Shown: piece after piece, positions 52,857 to 63,500 of the stretch
Numbering within the stretch: position 1 is the first letter of the stretch
Layout of the letters: each line of letters begins with the position of its first letter
Assembly (NCBI RefSeq): GCF_018598185.1
Contig: NZ_JAHESC010000029.1
Coordinates: 36,903-100,902 of the forward strand
Reading direction: 5' to 3'
DNA from: Dawidia soli
GTDB lineage: Bacteria; Bacteroidota; Bacteroidia; Cytophagales; Cyclobacteriaceae
Length of the DNA stretch: 64,000 bases
Notes under the pieces: generated by a model
Told to the model about the DNA's origin: nothing
Seen by the model: the letters and a program-made list of their open reading frames with translations, nothing else
The model's database searches: none
Position numbers and translations under genes: made by a program

Positions 52857-53798
52857 ATGACAATAAAAGTGCCTCGTATGACCAGGGTGTTTTTTGTTTT
52901 AACACTCATGCTGACCTGCTGGAGCGTGGACGCACAATCCTTGCGGAAAGCGATGGATGGCTATTTTGATATGGTTCGTTCCGGCAAGTCCACCCGTATT
53001 CCGTCGGACATACTTCAGGCAAAAAAGACAGAAGAAGTACTGGCGCTACTGCCTGCCTACGCCGCCGATACGATGCCGGTCGTTCGAGCACAGGCATATG
53101 GAGTGGCAAAAGCTGTGGGACTAGAAGCCGCGAGCACTTCCTTGCGGCAAAAGGCCGTACGGCTTTTAGTGGCAGGATGCCGCGATGCGCATAAAGGAAA
53201 TGTCGGCATGGCCATTCGTGCGTTGACGGAGTTCGACCGTTCGTCTTATTCAGACGATGCCAAGGACTCGCTGGTGAGCCTCTTTCACCGGAAACCAGCG
53301 CATATCGACAAGTATATGTTGTTGCTGGGCTATCTGGAGCTCACCACGGTGCGGAATGACCTGAGGGAAATTGCACAACAGAAAGACTATGCGCGCAAGG
53401 ACCGGTGGGCGGCGCTGCTCGCCCTCGCCCGGATGGGGGATTCGTTTGCAACGAACGACATACTACGACGCGTTCAGAAATTGCCCGTGACCGACGACGT
53501 GGTCTACGAGATATTTCCCGATCTGATCTATACACGACAACAAGCTGTATTGAACGTATTGCTGGATGCTTTAAAAAGCGATGCACGGAATTGCGCTTCA
53601 GCAGATGCCGAGCAGGATACCCGCATCCCCTGTGGCTATCGCATTATGGAACAGCTAGCGCCCGCGATACAGGATTACCCGTTGAAGCTGGACGCCAGTG
53701 GAGACATTCAAACAACGGACTACGGGGTAGCACTGCAGACGGCGCGCGACTGGTTCGCCAAACACCCGGATTACAAGATTTTGAAAGACCGGTATTGA
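52857..53798 (+). CDS. Secreted HEAT-repeat-like protein
   Basis: Protein of 313 residues (start 52857, or MTRVFF at 52878). Signal peptide ends DAQ. The mature part is a chain of paired helices of HEAT type (PVVRAQAYGVAKAVG, RKDRWAALLALARMGD, LNVLLDALKSD). Three Cys near the C-terminal third (NCASADAEQ, PCGYRI). No enzyme motif. It begins one base after the propeller gene and 30 bp before the 1538-residue gene. A periplasmic immunity or chaperone role is possible; evidence is only its position. Confidence 0.7.
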   Translation: MTIKVPRMTRVFFVLTLMLTCWSVDAQSLRKAMDGYFDMVRSGKSTRIPSDILQAKKTEEVLALLPAYAADTMPVVRAQAYGVAKAVGLEAASTSLRQKAVRLLVAGCRDAHKGNVGMAIRALTEFDRSSYSDDAKDSLVSLFHRKPAHIDKYMLLLGYLELTTVRNDLREIAQQKDYARKDRWAALLALARMGDSFATNDILRRVQKLPVTDDVVYEIFPDLIYTRQQAVLNVLLDALKSDARNCASADAEQDTRIPCGYRIMEQLAPAIQDYPLKLDASGDIQTTDYGVALQTARDWFAKHPDYKILKDRY

Positions 53799-53828
53799 CC
53801 GGTACGTTTTAGATGAATCGTTAAGAGC

Positions 53829-56800
53829 ATGAAGCGACTTTACAGTTACTGTTTACTGATCCTGAGCCCCTCGTTGGTCTTCGGAACGGCGCATACCCCA
53901 GGCGATAGCACGCGCTATGCCGGAAAGGATTCTGTCTTTATGTTCTCGCCGCAGCCGATCGAGATGGCACTGCTGGGCGAGGCGTCGGACATACTCTATG
54001 AATACGACGGCGTGGCCTCTGCCACGGGTACAATGTCGAACGACAGCCTGCAGCGCCAGATCGACCTGGCGCGCACCGTTATACAAAAGGTACGCGACCT
54101 GGGCAACTGGATCACCAACATCGACCAGGCCACAAAAGTCGAGCTGCCCGTGGGCATCTCGCGCAAGATCGGCGGTGTGTCGTACGACATCGCCATCCAT
54201 GCTGTCCGCCTGAAACCGGCCTATGCCGAGATCGACGTCTTTATGCAGGTGGATGTTCCGCAAGGGCAGACGCTCACGTTCATGGCCCGGAGTATCAAGT
54301 TCACCAAGAAGGGGGGCATCGTCGGCGATGCCAAACTGGAACTGCTGGGCGACTACGGTATAAACTTCAACGGCGACAAGGTCCAGCTCATCCTGAAGGC
54401 GGGCACCTTCGCCGTAATGGACTGCGACGGCTTCCGCGAGCTGTCGCTGGACGCGCAGGTTAAATTCTCTCGCGACCTGCTTCGCCCCGAGAACCCCGAC
54501 GGCAGCGTCGGTGCGGGCAATGTTACCGCCGACTTCAAAACACAACTGACCGACTGGAACGACCTCGTCGTACAGCTTAGTCTGCCGGCGTTCCAGGTAA
54601 CGGGTCTGAACGGCGTCAGCTTCGCTGTGCGCGACGCAGTATTCGACTTCAGCGACCTGCGCAATGCCCCGGCCGTGGTATTTCCCGAAGGATACCAGAC
54701 GGCGGCCTTCGCCGACGGTAACCAGAATCTGTGGCGAGGCTTTTACCTGCGCCAGCTGACTGTCAGCCTGCCGCCCGAATTCAAGACCAAGGGCAGCACC
54801 GGGCGGACCAGCTTCGCGGCCGAGAACGTACTCATCGATAACCTGGGTGTGACGGGTAAATTCAGCGGACAGAACCTGATCTCCCTGCAGCAGGGGTCCA
54901 TGAACGGTTGGGCCTTCTCGATGGAGACCCTGTTCGTCGAGCTCGAGGCCAACCAGTTGGTGGAAGCCGGTTTCAGCGGCGACATCGTTGTACCGGTCGG
55001 CAGCAGCACTTCGCCCTTCGAATACAACGCCGTGATCAACACCGGCGGCAACTACCTCTTCAACGTATCGCCGACCCAGGACATGACGTTCCCGCTGTGG
55101 GGCGCTGGCAAGGTCGAGATCTACGAAGCATCGTACCTCGACATCCAGATCCAGGATGGCAGGTTCCTGCCCAGGGCCGTACTGCACGGACGCATGAACA
55201 TCAGCCCGACGCCCGACGGTGGCGGACAGGCGGTATCGCTGGCCGACATCACGTTCGAAGACCTGCAGCTGCAGTCGGTCAAGCCATACCTCAAGATCGG
55301 TAACTTCTCCTTCGGTTCGGAGGCGCTGCAGCAGAAAATGGCCGGGTTCCCGGTCAGCATCCAGGACATCGGTCTGCGCTCGCTGAACGACACGCAGGTC
55401 GGTCTCGACTTTACGCTGAAGCTCAACCTGGTAGGCGAGGGCAGCGGTGCATTCGCCGCCGATGCCGGACTCACGGTGGTGGGTGAGCTGCGTGCAGACG
55501 AAGGGTGGCAAAGCTGGAAATATAAAACGATCAATGTACGCGAGATCGGGGTCGACATCGACGGCGGCGCCTTCAAGATCAAGGGGCGGCTGATCTTCTA
55601 TAAACACGATGCCATGTACGGCGACGGCTTCAACGGCACCGTACAGGCCGAGTTCACACCGGGCATCAAAGTGACGGGCACGGCCATCTTCGGTAACGTC
55701 AATGAAATGCGCTACTGGTATGCCGACGCCATGATCAAATTCCCGACGGGTATTCCCATCTTCACCGGGGTCGGCATCTTCGGCTTCGGTGGTGGTGCTT
55801 ACTACGGCATGAAGATGGACAACGAGGGCGTCGGCAGCGAGCTGGGCCGCACGGCCTCGGGCGTGACGTATGTTCCCGACACCAAAGCGGGGCTCGGCCT
55901 GAAAGCCGTCGTCTCCATTGCCTCGCATCCGAAGCCGGAAGCGTTTAACGGCGACATGACGTTCGAGATCGCCTTCTTTAAAGGCGGCGGCGTGCGGTAT
56001 ATCTCCTTTGGAGGCAACGGCTACCTCGTAACGCCAGGTCTGGATCTCGACATGGGCAAAATGGCGAAAGCGACCAACAAACTGGCCGGTCAGGTCAAGA
56101 AACTGGAAGGACAGATGGCCGGCGCCACCAAGGGGCTGCTGAGCAGCGGTGGCGACGAAAACTCCTTCAACGAATTGTATGGCGAGATCGGCGAGAAGGC
56201 CGGCAGCAAGGGATCGATCTCGGCGCGGGTGATGATCAGCTACGACTTCGAGAACTCTGTGCTGCACGGCAACTTCGAAGTATTCATCAACGTAGCCGGC
56301 GGTCTGATCCAGGGTATCGGCGCGGGCGGACGTGCCGGATGGGCCGTGCTGCACTTTGCGCCGAAAGAGTGGTATGTATATGCCGGTACACCCGACGACC
56401 GGGTGGGCGTCGCACTGGGGGTCGGCTCGATCCGCGCCCAGGCCACCAGTTACTTCATGGTCGGTACGCGCATCCTCGACAGCCCGCCGCCGCCTCCGGA
56501 GGTAGCCCGCATCCTCGGCGGTGGTAACTACGATTATATGAGCGACCTGAACTCGCTGGCCGACGGCGGCGGTTTCGCTTTCGGCGCTTCGCTCAGCATC
56601 AGTACCGGCGACCTGCAGTTCCTGATGTTCTACGCCAAGTTCGCCGCGGGCCTGGGCTTTGATATCATGCTGAAAGACTATGGCGACACCCGTTGTAAAG
56701 GAAGCGACAAGCGGATCGGTATCAACGGCTGGTATGCCAACGGGCAGTCCTATGCGTACTTTGAAGGCGAGATCGGGATCCGCGTGAAAGTCTTCGGTAA

Positions 56801-58445
56801 AAAACGAAGCGTCAGCATCCTCGAGATCGGCGCCGCCGTTCTGCTGCAGGCGCAGCTGCCGAACCCGATCTGGGTACAGGGCACCGTGGGCGGATACTTC
56901 CGCGTGCTCGGCGGCCTCGTGAAAGGAAATTGTAAGTTCCAGGTAACGCTGGGCAACAAGTGCGAGATCGAACGCTCGTCCAACGCGATCCTCGACGACA
57001 TCAAGGTCATTGCCGAGCTGACGCCGGCCAACGGCGAGACCAATGTGAATGTGTTCAATACACCGCAGGTGATCTTCAATATGCCCGTGGACCAGCCGTT
57101 CGAGCTGATGGACGAGGGAGAAATTAAACGTACGTTCCGCGTGAAGCTCGACCACGTGAAACTGACCGGTGCCAAGACCGGCGCCGTGGCCGGCATACTG
57201 GAATGGAACGAAGCGCACGACGTGCTGGCCTTCAACTCGTACGAAGTACTGCCTCCCAAGAACGAGGTGAAGATGTCGGTACAGGTGAGCTTCGAGGAGC
57301 TCAAGAATGGTAACTGGGCGGCGGTCGTGACCGACGGTGTCCGCGTGACCGAAAAAATGGAGCAGGCCTTCGCGACCGGCGAGGCGCCCGACTATATCCC
57401 GCACGACAACATTGTGTATAGCTACCCGGTGATCGGGCAGGTGAACTACTACAAAGACGAAACCCGCGAAGGGTACATCACCCTGCGCAAAGGACAAACC
57501 TACCTGTTCGAGCCCGGTCCTGAATGGAAACAAAAGGGGCGGTTCAGCGCGGCGAATGGTAAAGTATCATATTTCGACTTCGCATATTCATCGGGTTCCA
57601 AAACGGTGAGCTACTCGACGCCGTCGGACCTCGTAGCCGGCCAGCTCTATACCTTCGAGCTCGTCAACCTGCCGGCCCAACAGGCCCTGGCGGTAGACCG
57701 CAACGTATCACAAGTGAACAACAAGGTAGAAGGCGACGCGGCGGTCGACATGGAAGTAACGACCAAGAAAGCCGAGGGTACTATCGAAAGTTTACAGGAG
57801 AAGGCTGTCTTCACCGCATATTTCCGCTCGAGCCTTTACAACACCTTCCTGCAGAAGATGAGCGCGCTGACCTATTCGAAGGGATACTCGTGGATGATCG
57901 CCAACGGCATTCACGAGCTGAAAGTACAGCTCTCGGGCAACGAGCTGTTCGACCGCTTCGAATCCGGGCCTTCGGCCGAGTTCGACGCACTCGTCGAGTG
58001 GGAGGCCACCGGCAGCGAGCCCTGGTTCCAGAACAAAGTGAAGCCGCTGGTATACGATGGCTACCCGATCCTCGGACAACTACGCCTCACGCGCCGCGCC
58101 ATCGAACCGCTGGGACTGCCGCCGTTCAAGGGAGTACACATGGACCGCCAGTACGATTACACGGTGCCGCAGGAAGACGCCAGCACCATGGCCAACCCGA
58201 CCTTCAGCGACATACCGGTGTTGGTATACGACCTGCCAGAGCACATGAGCATTGACTACCTCGACCTGATGGTGCAGGCGGCTAACTCGTCGCTGTCGAC
58301 GTCCGATCCCCGCATCAACTACCTGCTGAGCGTGCCGTTCCCGGTGTTGTTGTTTGACCACTACAGCGTCAAGGTGCGGTATGTGCTGCCGGGTACGAAG
58401 AAGGTTACGTCCGAGAAACAGATTACGATAGACTATAAATACTGA
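53829..58445 (+). CDS. Giant secreted beta-rich protein of the surface-toxin locus
   Basis: Protein of 1538 residues with a short signal peptide (about 1-19). Residues 60-1050 are long, mostly beta and Gly-rich, with repeating amphipathic strands such as VVGELRADEGWQSWKY and VGIFGFGGGAYYGMKM that look like a beta-solenoid or a layered sheet. A coiled segment with KATNKLAGQVKKLEGQM lies near 750. At about 1058 TPANGETNVNVFNTPQVIFN begins an Ig-like (Big) domain. The last 400 residues are further beta domains. No catalytic motif or sorting domain was seen. GC is about 60% in samples, unlike the preceding genes. The stop shares TGATG with the next start. Confidence 0.75.
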   Translation: MKRLYSYCLLILSPSLVFGTAHTPGDSTRYAGKDSVFMFSPQPIEMALLGEASDILYEYDGVASATGTMSNDSLQRQIDLARTVIQKVRDLGNWITNIDQATKVELPVGISRKIGGVSYDIAIHAVRLKPAYAEIDVFMQVDVPQGQTLTFMARSIKFTKKGGIVGDAKLELLGDYGINFNGDKVQLILKAGTFAVMDCDGFRELSLDAQVKFSRDLLRPENPDGSVGAGNVTADFKTQLTDWNDLVVQLSLPAFQVTGLNGVSFAVRDAVFDFSDLRNAPAVVFPEGYQTAAFADGNQNLWRGFYLRQLTVSLPPEFKTKGSTGRTSFAAENVLIDNLGVTGKFSGQNLISLQQGSMNGWAFSMETLFVELEANQLVEAGFSGDIVVPVGSSTSPFEYNAVINTGGNYLFNVSPTQDMTFPLWGAGKVEIYEASYLDIQIQDGRFLPRAVLHGRMNISPTPDGGGQAVSLADITFEDLQLQSVKPYLKIGNFSFGSEALQQKMAGFPVSIQDIGLRSLNDTQVGLDFTLKLNLVGEGSGAFAADAGLTVVGELRADEGWQSWKYKTINVREIGVDIDGGAFKIKGRLIFYKHDAMYGDGFNGTVQAEFTPGIKVTGTAIFGNVNEMRYWYADAMIKFPTGIPIFTGVGIFGFGGGAYYGMKMDNEGVGSELGRTASGVTYVPDTKAGLGLKAVVSIASHPKPEAFNGDMTFEIAFFKGGGVRYISFGGNGYLVTPGLDLDMGKMAKATNKLAGQVKKLEGQMAGATKGLLSSGGDENSFNELYGEIGEKAGSKGSISARVMISYDFENSVLHGNFEVFINVAGGLIQGIGAGGRAGWAVLHFAPKEWYVYAGTPDDRVGVALGVGSIRAQATSYFMVGTRILDSPPPPPEVARILGGGNYDYMSDLNSLADGGGFAFGASLSISTGDLQFLMFYAKFAAGLGFDIMLKDYGDTRCKGSDKRIGINGWYANGQSYAYFEGEIGIRVKVFGKKRSVSILEIGAAVLLQAQLPNPIWVQGTVGGYFRVLGGLVKGNCKFQVTLGNKCEIERSSNAILDDIKVIAELTPANGETNVNVFNTPQVIFNMPVDQPFELMDEGEIKRTFRVKLDHVKLTGAKTGAVAGILEWNEAHDVLAFNSYEVLPPKNEVKMSVQVSFEELKNGNWAAVVTDGVRVTEKMEQAFATGEAPDYIPHDNIVYSYPVIGQVNYYKDETREGYITLRKGQTYLFEPGPEWKQKGRFSAANGKVSYFDFAYSSGSKTVSYSTPSDLVAGQLYTFELVNLPAQQALAVDRNVSQVNNKVEGDAAVDMEVTTKKAEGTIESLQEKAVFTAYFRSSLYNTFLQKMSALTYSKGYSWMIANGIHELKVQLSGNELFDRFESGPSAEFDALVEWEATGSEPWFQNKVKPLVYDGYPILGQLRLTRRAIEPLGLPPFKGVHMDRQYDYTVPQEDASTMANPTFSDIPVLVYDLPEHMSIDYLDLMVQAANSSLSTSDPRINYLLSVPFPVLLFDHYSVKVRYVLPGTKKVTSEKQITIDYKY

Positions 58446-60502
58446 TGAGCCGAATAAAGAGATATGGGTTGATGTTGCTGGTACTGGCCGGGGCGTGGAC
58501 ACGCGCTGTCGCGCAGGATGAGCCGGCTAAACCTGCCATTTTTGTTACGGCTATGGCCGCCGGTGATTCCATCGTACTGCGGTGGGCGCCGTCCAAAGGA
58601 ACAGCCTGGCAGATGCTTAACAAGTATGGCTACAAGATCGAACGTTTTACGATCCTGAAAGACTCGACCGTACTGTCGACAAAACCGTCTGTCGTCGTGG
58701 CCCCGCTCGTGAAGCCAGCCGCACAGGCGGCGTGGGAACGGGTGATGGACCAGGACGACTATGTGGCCATCGTGGCACAGGCAATCTTCGGCGATGACTT
58801 CGAGCTCGATAAAAAGACCACGGACGTGATGTCGATGTACCTCAAGTCTACCGAGACCGAATCGCGGTTCTCCTTCGCCGTCTTCGCCGCCGACATGTCA
58901 CCGCGCGCGGCGCAACTGTCGGGTCTCCGGTTTGTCGACCGTACGATCCGCAAGGATGAAAAATATCTGTATAAAATATACTCGCTGGTACCCGAGAAAG
59001 TGATGTCCATCGCGACGGGCATGGCCTACATCGGCAGCCGCGACTACGCGCCGCTTCCGAAACCCGCCGCGCCCGTGGTAACGATGAAGGCCAACCAGGC
59101 GCTCGTATCGTGGGACGGCTATTCCCAGCAGCGGCTCTTTACGGCCTATCACCTGGAGAAGTCGGTGAACAACGCACCGTTTAAGCGCGTAAACCGCCGC
59201 CCCATGATCAACACAACGTCGCTCGCCAAGCCGCACCTCATTTGGTTGGACACAGTACCCGAAGGGTCTTCGTATCGCTACCGGCTCATCGGTATCACGG
59301 CGTTCGGCCAGGAGAGCCCGCTCTCGGAAGTCGTCGACGGCCGCGCGAAGAAGAAACTGGCGGCGCAGGTAGCCATCCACCGTGCCAATGTCATCGACCA
59401 GATGTCCGTCGCGCTGCAGTGGAAAGTCGACACGAAGACCCCGGACGAGATCCGCGGCTTTGTTATCGAGCGGAGTCAGAGCGCCAACGGCACGTATAGC
59501 CCTGTAGGCGAGGTGTCGGGCAGCGCAGTACGCACCTATACCGATAAGCAACCCATGGCCACGAACTACTACCGCGTAGGCGCCAAAGGCGACGACGAGA
59601 CGGTGTTTTCGTTCCCGTACCTGGTGCAGCTGGAAGACAGTATTCCGCCGGGGGCGCCGTCGGGGCTCACCGCCGTGGCCGATACGGCAGGGCTGGTGGC
59701 TGTGGCGTGGTCGGCCAACCGCGAGCCGGACCTCCTGGGCTATCGTATTTTCCGCTCGAACTTTCGCAACTCCGAATTTTCGCAGATCACGATCAGCCCG
59801 CTTTCGGGGCAACAATACCAGGATACCATTAACCTGAAGACCCTGAGCCGCTCGGTATTCTACAAGATCGCGGCCGTGGACCGCCGTTTCAATACTTCCG
59901 AGTTTTCGGAAGTGATCGAAGTAAAGCGGCCCGATGTTCTGCCACCCATGCCGCCGGTGATCTCCGGGGTAAAGTCGGTGAAGGAGGGCGTGGAGATCCA
60001 GTGGAAACGAAGCCCCAGCGAGGATGTCGCCTTGTATAAACTGTATCGGCGTCACAGCTTCTCCTCCGGCTGGAACGTGGTCCGCACGTTGCAGAAGAAC
60101 GACACCACGGTGTACGTCGACCCGGTAGGCGCGCAACATCAATACGAGTATTATATGATCGCCATCGACGAAGGCGGGTTGCAGTCGGCGGCCACAAAGA
60201 AGTTCCTGGGCCGCGCGCTTCCCGTACGGGTTCGTCCCGCGATCGAACAGATTGAAATACTGCCCGACCGTACGGCCAAACGCGTAAAACTGACGTGGCA
60301 ATACAACGAGGCGTCGGTGGCCAAGTACCAGGTATACCGGGCCTTGCCGGACGCGCCGCTGGCGTTGTACAAGACGGTCAGGGAGCCGGGCGTTTATGAC
60401 GACCAGGTAACGAACAACACCCGCTATATATACCGGGTGAAGGCCATCTTCCGGGACGGCAGCGAGTCGGAATTCAGCAAGGAAATGCAGGTAGATTATT
60501 AA
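58445..60502 (+). CDS. Secreted multi-FnIII protein
   Basis: Protein of 685 residues. Signal peptide ends VAQ (about 26). About six Fn/Ig-like domains: the clear FnIII units are at about 400-497 (LTAVADTAGLVAVAWSANRE), 498-598 (VEIQWKRSPSEDVALYKLYRR) and 599-685 (VKLTWQYNEASVAKYQVYR). The N-terminal 400 residues contain a helical segment (near 100-150) and two more FnIII-like units. No sorting domain at the end. It overlaps the previous stop by one base and is 7 bp before the SprB-like gene, so the three are cotranscribed. Confidence 0.82.
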   Translation: MSRIKRYGLMLLVLAGAWTRAVAQDEPAKPAIFVTAMAAGDSIVLRWAPSKGTAWQMLNKYGYKIERFTILKDSTVLSTKPSVVVAPLVKPAAQAAWERVMDQDDYVAIVAQAIFGDDFELDKKTTDVMSMYLKSTETESRFSFAVFAADMSPRAAQLSGLRFVDRTIRKDEKYLYKIYSLVPEKVMSIATGMAYIGSRDYAPLPKPAAPVVTMKANQALVSWDGYSQQRLFTAYHLEKSVNNAPFKRVNRRPMINTTSLAKPHLIWLDTVPEGSSYRYRLIGITAFGQESPLSEVVDGRAKKKLAAQVAIHRANVIDQMSVALQWKVDTKTPDEIRGFVIERSQSANGTYSPVGEVSGSAVRTYTDKQPMATNYYRVGAKGDDETVFSFPYLVQLEDSIPPGAPSGLTAVADTAGLVAVAWSANREPDLLGYRIFRSNFRNSEFSQITISPLSGQQYQDTINLKTLSRSVFYKIAAVDRRFNTSEFSEVIEVKRPDVLPPMPPVISGVKSVKEGVEIQWKRSPSEDVALYKLYRRHSFSSGWNVVRTLQKNDTTVYVDPVGAQHQYEYYMIAIDEGGLQSAATKKFLGRALPVRVRPAIEQIEILPDRTAKRVKLTWQYNEASVAKYQVYRALPDAPLALYKTVREPGVYDDQVTNNTRYIYRVKAIFRDGSESEFSKEMQVDY

Positions 60503-60509
60503 CACAGCG

Positions 60510-63500
60510 ATGCTCGCCAGACTGTATAAACATTTCGTAAACAGCCGTTCCTTCGCCCGCAGCGTATGGCCGGCGCTCCTGTTGTGCATGGCCACGCCGG
60601 CAATGGCACAGCTGAGCGTACGGAATGTTTGTCCCGGTGTGACCTACACCTACAATCTGGATCTCGGTCAGGAATACGACGGTTGTACGCGGACAACACG
60701 TTCGGCTACCGTGACGGGACAGCAAAGCAGTCAGCGAAATGGCGGGAGCCTCGAGATCGTCTGGGCGATGAACGACGTACCGAAAACTATCGTTCTGACG
60801 ATCACCCAGGTTGGTGAACGCGATGCGCGGGGAACTTGCATCAGAACCACCCGTGAAAACGATATCACGTATAACTTTACCCTGAAGGTACCGATCGTAT
60901 ACCCCGACAAGCCCGTCAACGTGACGTATGGTTCGAATAACCTCTGCGTTGGATCGGTCGCCAGGATCAGTGTAGAGCCGGTGTCCGCGCCGGCGCCGAT
61001 AGAATATTATTGGGAGTACCAGGTGAATGGTAGCGGCTTCATCGGCTTCACGACCTCAACCGCCAGCGAGATCGACTTTCCCGTGCCGTCGGTGCCCTAC
61101 GACAAAAGCGAGATCCAGTTCCGGGTCAGAACGCAATATGTTGCCTGCACCAACATTCAGTCGGACTGGTTTTACACCGGTACGCTATTTGCCAATGCCG
61201 CGCCGCCGGACCTCACGCTCGGCGTGATCGATCCGCAGATCTGTAAGGACGCGGCGCTCGTACGGATCAACATCGCCGGTGGCGGTGCTTCCACGCGTTA
61301 TATGCTGAATTATGCTAACGGGACGACGACCAATAACGGCGACGGCAGTCAGGCACTGGTGGGTGCGGGCGCGCACGATGTATACATTCCGTTCGACCGG
61401 ACGAGGGGGACGGTGCCGTTTACGTTTTCCTATGACCTTGCCTACATCGTTAAAGACGAAAACAATCTCGATGCACCAGCCGCGTGCGCGGATCGCGGTA
61501 CCTTTCAGGTGACCGACGCATCGTATACGCTGAGCCTGACGGCGATACCGACGGCCGAGCGTTGCCACAACACCGGCGACGGCCGTGTAGACCTGACGTC
61601 GGCAAACGGTACGGCTCCCTTTCGGTACACCTGGACCAGCAACAAAGATACCGTGACACGCCGGACCGAAGACCTTACGGGCATACCGGGCGACGCGACA
61701 TACGCTGTTACCGTCACCGATAAACACGGCTGTCGGGGAACGGCCTCGGCCTCCGTGACCAAACCGGTTCCGGTGGTTGTCACCAAAGCCTTTATGGCAT
61801 CCGACCACTTCGAATTCGGCGTGAGCTGTCATATTAGCAATACCGGTGGTATAAAGAACGACGGCATTATCACCGTCGAGGCATCCGGTGGAACGGGCGC
61901 TTTGCAGTATGAGCTTAGCGGTCTGGCACATACCGTCGCGTACCAGGATTCGGCGAAGATCCGCAACTTGTACGCCGACCGGTATACCGTCCGGGTACAC
62001 GATTCCCGGAATTGCGGTGCCACCTACACATCTCCGGTAGACGTCACGTCACCGGAACCCATCACCTTTGGAAGCATCGCAAAGACGGACCTGTTGTGCG
62101 CTGGAATAGCCGGTGGTAAAGTGACGATTGTCGACGCCGACGGCGGGATCGACGACCTGCTGTACGCCGTCACGGGACGGGCCTTTCAGGCCTCGCCGTT
62201 GTTCGAGAACCTCTCCGCGCGGTCGTATACCGTCACGATACGCGACACGGCCGGCTGCACCAAAGAGACGAGCGTAACGCTCGGTCAGCCCGATCCGCTG
62301 GTGATCGGCGCCATCGGCAGCACGGTTCAAAGCTGTGCAGAGAAGACAGACGGTGTGATCACCTTGAAACCCGCCACCGGCGGCACGGGGCCGCGTATGT
62401 ATTCACTCGACAATGTGCGTTATCTGGAAGAAGATGATCCGGTTATTTTCTCGGGTCTTGCGTCCGGACCCTATACCATCCATGTACGCGATTCGAATCA
62501 CTGTCTGGTAACCAAACCCTATGTGCTGGGCAGGCGCGCCGTGATCACCGGCGACTTCTCCGAGCCGCAGCTCATCAGCTGCCAGGGAAAAGCCGACGGC
62601 GTTCTGCGCGTGACGGCAGGCGGGGGCGTGGCTCCGTACCAATACACCTGGTCGACCGGCGCCACTACGCGCGACATCAGTGGCGTGCCGGCGGGTAGCT
62701 ATTCTGTAACGATCCGCGACAGCCTGACCTGCGAACAGAGCTTTACACACGAATTCAAAGAGCCGGCACGGCTGATCGCGAACGCCGCAGTCACCGACTA
62801 TCACGGCTATGGCGTGCGGTGCGCAGGCAGTGCCGACGGTGCGATCGACCTGACTGTCGGCGGCGGCACGGCACCGTACCGGTATGCATGGACCGACGGT
62901 CAGACGCAGCAGCAGGCGAGTAACCTGGCGCCAGCGGCATACGGCGTTACCGTCACCGACGCACACGGCTGCGAGGCCACGCTGGCCGGTCTGACGATAA
63001 CCCGGCCCGAGGTATTGGTGCCGGTATTGGGAACATTAAAGAACATTGCTTGCCATGCCGGCTCCGACGGAGCCATTGCCGTATCCGGAACCGGCGGCGT
63101 CGGTGGTTATGATTATTCGCTCGACGGCATAGCCTGGCAGGAAGAAGGCCTGTTTACCGGTCTGACGGCAACCGCCTATTCGATACGGGTCCAGGACGCG
63201 AACGGCTGCGAAGCATCGGTCGGAACAACCCTCACGGAGCCTGCAAAATTATTGCTGGACCTGGTCTCGAAGACCGAGACTACCTGCGGCCAGGCCAACG
63301 GCGGTGCCGAAGTACTGGCATCGGGCGGTGTCGGAAGCTATGCGTATACCTGGTACGATGGATCGGCGCAAGCTGTCGCGCAGACGGCGGCAGCGGGATC
63401 GCTTCGCAGTGGCGACTACCAGGTCAGCGTGCGCGATGGCAACGCCTGTGAAACCCAGCTGACGGTGATCATGAATGACTCCGACGGTCCCCGGATCGAG

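Noticed and set aside
53853..57533. A 1226-codon open frame on the minus strand
   Set aside because: It mirrors the 1538-residue gene, whose GC-rich third positions keep the antisense frame open. No signal peptide, no domain, and composition typical of an antisense shadow.
58898..60595. A 565-codon minus-strand frame
   Set aside because: Antisense to the FnIII gene with highly repetitive His/Arg content and no family features.
61185..62000. Minus-strand frame across the SprB-repeat gene
   Set aside because: Antisense of the SprB repeats; the plus frame is open for the whole 3.5 kb and carries the repeats.
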